29,453 nucleotides of DNA from Deltaproteobacteria bacterium RBG_16_44_11 (GTDB lineage: Bacteria; Desulfobacterota; Syntrophia; Syntrophales; Smithellaceae). Positions 24,405 through 29,453 of this stretch are shown here, piece by piece (the stretch's first letter is position 1; every line of letters begins with the position of its first letter). The stretch is taken from NCBI GenBank assembly GCA_001797845.1, contig MGQN01000023.1, positions 78,201 to 107,653 of the forward strand, given 5' to 3'. A program made the translations under genes and the position numbers. Under the pieces are notes generated by a model. The model was not told the DNA's origin. It was given only the letters and a program-made list of their open reading frames with translations, and searched no databases.

Positions 24405-25016
24405 ATGAGAAATAAGAAAACAGCATTTTCTTTATTCGCGGGTATTTTGATATGGGGTATCGCAACATCTTGCGGCGCGGCCGCTTATTATGAGACGATT
24501 GAACAACCGTCCGGAGAATCCGCTGTTATAAAGGCTGGTTCTGAATTTAAGGTCAAACCAATTGATTTTAGCGCCATCAAGCCGGCGGATCTGGGCTACG
24601 CCAACACCGAAGAATGGAAAGCCGATATTGAGCCGGTGCCTCAAGCGTTTGTCGAAGCCTTTCCGATTTTGTTGAAAGAGGCGAATATTTCGAACAAAAA
24701 GGTGACCGTGATTAAAAAAGATGAGCCGGTTACCAACGGCATCGTTGTTGAAGTTGTTGTTAAAAGTATTGTCGTGAAATGGAATTACTTTACGGCTCAA
24801 CCGGATGAACTCATATGTAATCTTACTTTTACCGATGTCGCCAGTGGTCAAAAACTTTTTTCCGGCGTCGTCAATGTGAACAGCAGATCCGGCAATCCTT
24901 ATGCTCAGGCATATAAAGCAAGTTTTAGTAATCGTCTCCAAACGGCCGCCTATAATATCGCCTGGGTTTTGACTAAAATTATGGCGCAGGGTAAAATCGA
25001 TCCGGCTGTTTACTGA
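24405..25016 (+). CDS. Exported protein of unknown function
   Basis: A 203-residue protein with an N-terminal signal peptide (basic MRNKK, then a hydrophobic stretch to about residue 22). A cysteine at the end of the signal (IATSCGAAAY) is a poor lipobox, so ordinary cleavage after GAAA is as likely as lipid attachment. The mature part alternates beta-strand-like and helical segments (KVTVIKKDEP, GIVVEVVVKSIVVKWNY, LICNLTFTDVASGQKLFSGVV), and its layout resembles small periplasmic proteins or lipoproteins of the DUF4410 kind. I do not recognise it. It has its own promoter and a good SD, and the acyl-CoA ligase gene follows after 83 bp. Confidence 0.7.
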   Translation: MRNKKTAFSLFAGILIWGIATSCGAAAYYETIEQPSGESAVIKAGSEFKVKPIDFSAIKPADLGYANTEEWKADIEPVPQAFVEAFPILLKEANISNKKVTVIKKDEPVTNGIVVEVVVKSIVVKWNYFTAQPDELICNLTFTDVASGQKLFSGVVNVNSRSGNPYAQAYKASFSNRLQTAAYNIAWVLTKIMAQGKIDPAVY

Positions 25017-25099
25017 TATTTTTCCTGCTCTATCTGCGTTTTAAGGCAAAGACAGGTTTTTATAAGGCAGCTTGGACTATAATTCTTTAGAAAGGAAAT

Positions 25100-26710
25100 A
25101 TGGCAATGAATATAGGCAGGTTGGCGCAAGATAATATTCAAAGGTTCGGTGAATACAAATTTGTCAACTTTGAAGGGCGGTGGCATACCAATGTTGAAAT
25201 GGACCGTATTGCCAACAAGTTAGGTAACGGTTTAAAAAGCCTGGGAGTCAAAAAAGGAGATCGTGTAGGCGTTCAGTTGCTGAACTGTCTTCAACTCATG
25301 CAAGCATTTTTTGCTGTTTTTAAAATCGGTGCCATATTGGTTCCGGTGAACCCGTCGCTACGGGTTAATGATCTAGCCTATCTTTACCAGGATGCCGGTA
25401 TGACCGCCCTGATCAGCAGCAAAGATTACATCGACATTATAAGGGAAGCTCGCCGCGAGGCAACAGAGCTTAAACATGTAATCTTGATTGGAAAGGCAGT
25501 TCCGAAGGATGTTTTATCCTACGATAAAATTATTCAAAACGCTTCGGATGAGCTGGTCATTGAGGAAACGGACAACGACGATACCGCCGTCATGATTTAT
25601 ACCGCGGGTACTACGGGCAATCCGAAAGGTGTCATGCTCACCCATTATAACTGGTATACCCACATCACCGGATATTATGAATTGGTCCTACTGGACTCCT
25701 GGGGAGTTGCCGCTAAAGGTGCGATAAAAAAACGCGGTGACGGACAGGATAAAATTACCGATAAAAAAGAGGAAGTATTCGGCGTTACCCGGAACCGTGT
25801 CTCTTTGATAACGCTTCCCCTGTTTCACGGGTATGGCGTATTCGCTCTGAATCTGGAATTTCTGACGGGAGGAAAGCTGGTTATGATCAGCCGGTGGGAT
25901 ACTGAAGAGGCGATGAAGCGTATTGAGAAATTTAAGATAACCGAATTTCGCGGTGTGCCGACCATGTACATTCAACTTCTCAATCATCCGGAAGCGGGAA
26001 AATACGATTTGAGTTCACTTAAAACCTGTATATGCGGCTCCGCCCCGATGCCTCTCGAGGTAGCTCGAAACTGGAAGGCGAAATACGGCATAGATATCTG
26101 GGAAGGGTATGGATTAAGCGAAGCTACTACCGTTAACTGCGGCAACGTTGCGGGAAGGTGTCCGCCCAAATACGGTTCCATCGGCAAGTGTTACCAGAAG
26201 TGCAATATGATCAAGATATTTGATGAAAACGACTGTGAACTTCCGTCCGGTCAGGCGGGGGAAATAGTAATCAAAGGCCCGGGAGTCATGAAGGGTTACT
26301 GGAATAAACCTAACGAGACAGCAGAAGTGCTCAAAAACGGTTGGCTGCACACCGGTGATGTAGGATATGCTGATGAAGACGGCTATCTCTATATTACCGA
26401 TCGCAAAAAAGACCTTATCATTCGCGGAGGAGAGAATATTTACCCAAAGGAAATAGAGAATATTCTCCATATGCATTCTCAAGTACTGGAAGCGGGAGTT
26501 ATCGGCATTCCCGATCCTGTTTACGGCGAGTCAGTCAAAGCATTTGTCGTTCTCAAGACCGAAGGGGTGGCATCCTGTGAAGACCTTATGAATTTTTGCA
26601 AGGAGAAGCTACCTGCCTATAAAAGACCGAAAGCGATTCAGCTAATGAATTGCCTGCCGAAGAGCGCGGTCGGTAAAATATTGCGCAGAGAGCTGAGAAA
26701 AATTGGGTGA
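25100..26710 (+). CDS. AMP-forming acyl-CoA ligase (FadD-like)
   Basis: A 536-residue member of the adenylate-forming superfamily, which activates a carboxylic acid through acyl-AMP to acyl-CoA. The phosphate loop is at about 166-178 (YTAGTTGNPKG); the usual YTSGTTG serine is alanine here (A169). The adenine-binding GYGLSEATTVNCGN, the hinge region TGDVGYADEDGYLYITDRKKD and GGENIYPKEIEN are present. The catalytic lysine is K526 in SAVGKILRREL. A charged insertion of about 30 residues, near 204-233, lies between the phosphate loop and LPLFHGYG and is absent from most relatives I know. AAAGGA precedes the ATG. The acid is unknown; aromatic, fatty or branched acids are possible. Confidence 0.9.
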   Translation: MAMNIGRLAQDNIQRFGEYKFVNFEGRWHTNVEMDRIANKLGNGLKSLGVKKGDRVGVQLLNCLQLMQAFFAVFKIGAILVPVNPSLRVNDLAYLYQDAGMTALISSKDYIDIIREARREATELKHVILIGKAVPKDVLSYDKIIQNASDELVIEETDNDDTAVMIYTAGTTGNPKGVMLTHYNWYTHITGYYELVLLDSWGVAAKGAIKKRGDGQDKITDKKEEVFGVTRNRVSLITLPLFHGYGVFALNLEFLTGGKLVMISRWDTEEAMKRIEKFKITEFRGVPTMYIQLLNHPEAGKYDLSSLKTCICGSAPMPLEVARNWKAKYGIDIWEGYGLSEATTVNCGNVAGRCPPKYGSIGKCYQKCNMIKIFDENDCELPSGQAGEIVIKGPGVMKGYWNKPNETAEVLKNGWLHTGDVGYADEDGYLYITDRKKDLIIRGGENIYPKEIENILHMHSQVLEAGVIGIPDPVYGESVKAFVVLKTEGVASCEDLMNFCKEKLPAYKRPKAIQLMNCLPKSAVGKILRRELRKIG

Positions 26711-26759
26711 GCCGGAGGAAGCTGCCCGAAAATGGGAAAGCCGATAAACCTGTGCGAAC

Positions 26760-26779
26760 GGGGTGACTTTAGTCACCTC
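26760..26779 (+). terminator. Hairpin after the acyl-CoA ligase gene, possible terminator
   Basis: GGGGTGAC pairs with GTCACCTC (one G-T wobble) around the tetraloop TTTA, starting 50 bp past the ligase stop. No run of T's follows, so intrinsic termination would be weak. It may instead stabilise the 3' end. Confidence 0.4.
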
Positions 26780-26861
26780 TTCCAAATGACTTCCAAACCG
26801 GACATATTATTTTCCACAATGCCAGAGGGTTTACCTGCTTCTTACATGTGGATTATTTTTC

Positions 26862-26890
26862 TTGACACAAGATAGTTATTCTTGTAGCTC
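26862..26890 (+). promoter_or_regulatory. Weak candidate promoter for the TRAP operon
   Basis: TTGACA (26862-26867) sits inside TTTTTCTTGACACAA, 14 of 15 identical to the sequence at two other promoters here. The -10 at the ideal distance is TAGCTC, a poor match, so an activator may be needed. The leader would be about 170 bases. Confidence 0.35.
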
Positions 26891-27069
26891 ACTTACATTA
26901 TAGTTCACCCTTAACAGAAGCAATGTCTTATCAAATATCAGCGGTCACTAGAGTGCAGCGTGGCAATATTATTTGAATTTAAGATATCAGAAGTTGCTTT
27001 GTCACTCCCACTCTCGACAATATTTATTTTTTTCCAAAAATATAATTTAAAAAAAGAAGGAGGGTCAAA

Positions 27070-28131
27070 ATGAAAAAAAGATTATTTTGCGTTATTTTAA
27101 TCGGTTTTTTTATGGTTTTTACAGTGGGCGTTGCTTTTGCCCAGAAACCGGCGAAACAAGCGGCCCCGCCACCGGTAGACCAAAAGGTGTATGAGTGGAA
27201 GTTTCAGTCTCACTGGCCGGCCGGCAGCGCATCCTTCAAACCGCTGAAGGATTACTTCGAGCAAGATCTGATTAAGATGACCAATGGAAGATTAAAGATT
27301 ACGCTTCATCCGGCCGGATCTTTGGTTCAATCCAAGGATATATTCGACGCCGCCCGCCAGGGCACGATCGAAGGGGCAACGGCAGCACCAATCTACTGGA
27401 TGAGTATTGTTCCTTTGGCGGCGGTGGCGGCCAACTGTCCGATGACCTTCCGTAACTCCAAAGAGGGTTTGTATTTTCATTTTAAACTTGGTTTCGAGCA
27501 GATGCTGAAAGACGCTCACGCCAAGCACAACCTGCTTTATTACACGGAGAAGATTTATCCCACAGCGATGATCGGGAGAAAACCAATTCGTAATATCGAA
27601 GATTTCAAAGGATATAAGGTTCGTTCTTCCGGAGCGATTGCTGAAATGCTGAAAGAATTGGGCGCTGTCCCTACTTTAATTCCCGGCGAGGAACTTTATT
27701 TAGCCCTGCAAACAGGCGTCATCGATGGAGCGCATTGGGGCGCGGCTGGTGGAGCGCTGACCATGAAACTCTGCGAGGTAGCTAAATACTATATTCAGCC
27801 CGACCTGGCCATGGCCGGCACTGACGTGATCGTCATCAACAAGGATGCCTTTGATGCTCTACCCCAGGATCTGCAGAAAATACTCGATAAAGCTTTGAAA
27901 GAACGTGTATATAAACGGACAAAAGAGTATGTGGGTGATGAGCGCAAAGCTTTGGCAACTATGATTAAGGATTATAAAGTCGAGGTATGCACCCTGAATC
28001 CCGCAGACCAGAAAATAATGATGGCAGCGGCAATGAAGCAGTGGGATAAAGTGGCAGCCAAAGATGAAGATTCGGCCAAAGCCATCGACATGCTGAAAAA
28101 ATACCTTAAGAAACTTCGTTACATCGACTAA
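27070..28131 (+). CDS. dctP: TRAP transporter solute-binding protein
   Basis: A 353-residue periplasmic binding protein of the DctP family. The signal peptide is residues 1-24 (cleavage after AFA), followed by a short Pro/Ala linker. Family marks are FQSHWPAGSASFKPLKDYFEQ, ITLHPAGSLVQSKDIFDAARQGTIEG (about 77-102), FKGYKVRSSGAIAEML (179-194) and LALQTGVIDGAHWGAAGG (211-228). R185 in KVRSSG lines up with the arginine that binds the substrate carboxylate in this family. The GAHWGA segment resembles the TakP subgroup that binds 2-oxo acids, but the true substrate is uncertain. It should deliver an organic acid to DctQ/DctM, encoded just downstream, for sodium-driven import. A very strong SD (AAGGAGGG) precedes the ATG. 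Confidence 0.93.
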   Translation: MKKRLFCVILIGFFMVFTVGVAFAQKPAKQAAPPPVDQKVYEWKFQSHWPAGSASFKPLKDYFEQDLIKMTNGRLKITLHPAGSLVQSKDIFDAARQGTIEGATAAPIYWMSIVPLAAVAANCPMTFRNSKEGLYFHFKLGFEQMLKDAHAKHNLLYYTEKIYPTAMIGRKPIRNIEDFKGYKVRSSGAIAEMLKELGAVPTLIPGEELYLALQTGVIDGAHWGAAGGALTMKLCEVAKYYIQPDLAMAGTDVIVINKDAFDALPQDLQKILDKALKERVYKRTKEYVGDERKALATMIKDYKVEVCTLNPADQKIMMAAAMKQWDKVAAKDEDSAKAIDMLKKYLKKLRYID

Positions 28132-28189
28132 TCAGAACCTGAAAAAAAGCAGTCCTGTTATCACTTTCATTTTGCAAGGGAGGTTACTG

Positions 28190-28696
28190 ATGAACAAATT
28201 TTTTAAGGTGATTGACCGGATGAATGAGCTGATAGGCAAGGCCGTCAGCTTTTTGGTTATCGCTTTCATCGTCGTGATTCTGTACGAGATATTTGTCCGG
28301 TACCTGTTAAATAGCCCGACCATTTGGGCTCATGAAGTTTCCCAGATGCTCTATGGTACATACGTTATCCTCCTGGGAGGTTATCTCCAGCAGCGCAATG
28401 GCCATGTCAACGTGGATATTCTCTACAATCGCTTCAAACCCCGCACCAGGGCAATTATCAATCTCTTCACCTGGCTCCTCTTCTTCTGCTTTTGCGGAGC
28501 GATTCTTTACAAAGGATGGGGAATGGCCTGGGATTCCTTCAAGTTCCGGGAGACCGATGCAACCGTTTTTGCCCCGCCCTGCTATCCGCTTAAAATGATG
28601 ATTCCGCTGGGCGCTCTCCTTCTCCTGCTGCAAGGACTGGTCAAATACATCGCGGATATCAAGTTGGCCATTACCGGCAAGGAGGAAACGCCATGA
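28190..28696 (+). CDS. dctQ: TRAP transporter small membrane subunit
   Basis: A 168-residue membrane protein with four hydrophobic helices, the usual DctQ layout. Recognisable parts are helix 1 (AVSFLVIAFIVVILYEIFVRYLLN), the PTIWAHEVSQMLYGTYVILLGGYLQQRNGHVNVDIL segment and a last helix ending in KYIADI. DctQ pairs with DctM in the inner membrane and is needed for transport. I start at the ATG at 28190, which has GGGAGG 7 bases before it; the frame runs six codons further up through a TTG without an SD. It lies 58 bp after dctP, and its stop codon overlaps the dctM start (ATGA). Confidence 0.92.
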   Translation: MNKFFKVIDRMNELIGKAVSFLVIAFIVVILYEIFVRYLLNSPTIWAHEVSQMLYGTYVILLGGYLQQRNGHVNVDILYNRFKPRTRAIINLFTWLLFFCFCGAILYKGWGMAWDSFKFRETDATVFAPPCYPLKMMIPLGALLLLLQGLVKYIADIKLAITGKEETP

Positions 28697-29453
28697 GCAT
28701 TGAATTAATAACTATCCTGCTTTTCGGAGCGCTCGTTGTGTTCCTTGCCCTGGGCCTGCCCCTGGCTTATGTCCTGGGAGGCGTGGGGGTGGTAGGCTGT
28801 TATCTTCTCTGGGGCGATAAGGGCCTTTTTCTCATCGCATCACAAGCCTATGCATCCATGAACAAATTTACTCTGCTGGCTATTCCTCTTTTTATCTTTA
28901 TGGCCATGACCTTAGAGCGGGCGGGAGTGGCCGATGACCTTTACACCCTGATGCATCGCTGGATGGGGCCTCTGGCGGGCGGGTTGGCCATCGGCACGGT
29001 GATCATCTGCGCCATATTCGCCGCTATGTCCGGGATCAGCGGAGCAGCAACCGTATCCATGGGGATTATTGCCCTTCCGGCCATGCTCAAACGGGGCTAT
29101 AACAAAACTATTGCCATGGGCTGTGTTTCCGGCGGAGGGGCGCTGGGGATATTGATTCCTCCCAGTGTGCCGATGATTCTTTACGCCACCTTGACCGGCG
29201 TATCCATCGGAGGATTATTCGCCGGCGGTATATTGCCCGGCATTTTGCTTGCTGTCCTGTTCATCCTTTACATCGGCATCCGTTGTTTCTTCCAGCCCGA
29301 ACTGGGACCTCCCCTTCCTGTGAAAGAAAGGGTATCCTGGCGGGAGAAATTTATATCCCTTAGGGCGGTGCTGCTGCCGATTATGATTATCATCATGGTT
29401 CTGGGATCGATCTATGCAGGGGTCTGTACTGCCACCGAGGCCGCGGCCCTGGG
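28693..29453 (+). CDS. dctM: TRAP transporter large membrane subunit (partial, cut by the window end)
   Basis: An open frame starting at the ATG at 28693, which overlaps the dctQ stop by 4 bases, runs to the end of the window: 253 complete codons of an expected 420-430. It encodes a very hydrophobic protein typical of DctM: MNKFTLLAIPLFIFMAMTLERAGVADDL, AAMSGISGAATVSMGIIALPAMLKRGYNK, and GCVSGGGALGILIPPSVPMILYATLTGVSIG, which is the family signature with the re-entrant loop. ATEAAALG at the right edge is the start of the second conserved half. DctM forms the sodium-coupled translocation path for the acid bound by DctP. GGAGG lies 7 bases before the ATG inside dctQ. Confidence 0.95.
   Translation, partial: MSIELITILLFGALVVFLALGLPLAYVLGGVGVVGCYLLWGDKGLFLIASQAYASMNKFTLLAIPLFIFMAMTLERAGVADDLYTLMHRWMGPLAGGLAIGTVIICAIFAAMSGISGAATVSMGIIALPAMLKRGYNKTIAMGCVSGGGALGILIPPSVPMILYATLTGVSIGGLFAGGILPGILLAVLFILYIGIRCFFQPELGPPLPVKERVSWREKFISLRAVLLPIMIIIMVLGSIYAGVCTATEAAAL

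Larger units (their letters stand above)
26711..27069 (+). other. Intergenic region between the acyl-CoA ligase and TRAP genes
   Basis: This 359-bp gap contains a hairpin 50 bp after the ligase stop and a weak promoter near 26862, both listed. The remaining 150 bases before dctP are AT-rich and end in a strong ribosome site. No small gene was found. Confidence 0.55.

Noticed and set aside
25078..25083. TATAAT just before the acyl-CoA ligase gene
   Set aside because: It is a perfect -10 hexamer, but no -35 lies at a proper distance and the start would be only about 10 bases before the ATG.
1..29453. CRISPR array, rRNA, tRNA or insertion sequence
   Set aside because: No regularly spaced short repeats, no tRNA cloverleaf or rRNA segments and no transposase frame were seen on either strand.

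Overview
The window is about 29.5 kb of bacterial chromosome of moderate GC content, packed with genes that mostly have clear Shine-Dalgarno (SD) sequences. The gene mix is an ADP-forming acyl-CoA synthetase, a crotonase, an AMP-forming acyl-CoA ligase, a CaiB/BaiF enzyme, a TRAP carboxylate transporter, an OFA-type antiporter and a cytochrome bd subunit. This suggests an anaerobic or microaerobic Gram-negative bacterium that lives on organic acids, most like the Syntrophus/Smithella side of the former Deltaproteobacteria. That placement is inference from gene content. RND efflux, an outer-membrane factor and an AsmA-like protein confirm a Gram-negative envelope.

Layout. (1) 1-4.5 kb: the 3' end of cydB (+), then a minus-strand block of OFA-family MFS transporter, ADP-forming acyl-CoA synthetase and enoyl-CoA hydratase. 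The hydratase has a consensus promoter, and a terminator separates it from the synthetase. (2) 4.6-8.6 kb (+): a sulfur cluster of Rrf2-type regulator with four cysteines, mnmA (tRNA 2-thiouridylase), metY and cysK, with a perfect 13-bp hairpin between metY and cysK. (3) 8.7-10.1 kb (+): thiM-thiE thiamine salvage and synthesis. (4) 10.1-16.2 kb (+): a copper/silver efflux operon of YtkA-like Met-rich periplasmic protein, TolC-family protein, CusB-like and CusA-like. The three metal-site methionines of E. coli CusA are present with the same spacing. (5) 16.1-21.1 kb: two large tandem minus-strand paralogs of an unrecognised cytoplasmic HEAT-repeat protein. Between them lies a decayed copy of the last codons of cusA, so the pair arose by direct tandem duplication of a unit of about 2.46 kb that carried the cusA tail. 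(6) 21.2-25 kb: an AsmA-like membrane-anchored protein (+), an alpha-methylacyl-CoA racemase-like CaiB/BaiF enzyme (-) and an exported protein of unknown function (+). (7) 25.1-29.45 kb (+): an AMP-forming acyl-CoA ligase and a TRAP transporter operon dctP-dctQ-dctM, with dctM cut by the window end.

The carboxylate transporters, two kinds of acyl-CoA synthetase, crotonase and racemase-like enzyme could together take up and activate organic acids. They are not one operon, so this link is only suggestive. The sulfur cluster joins cysteine/homocysteine synthesis and tRNA thiolation to a likely Fe-S or cysteine-responsive repressor. The most unusual part is the HEAT-repeat duplication, with its cusA relic and an internal block of near-identical DNA that suggests gene conversion. 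I found no CRISPR array, rRNA, tRNA or insertion sequence.
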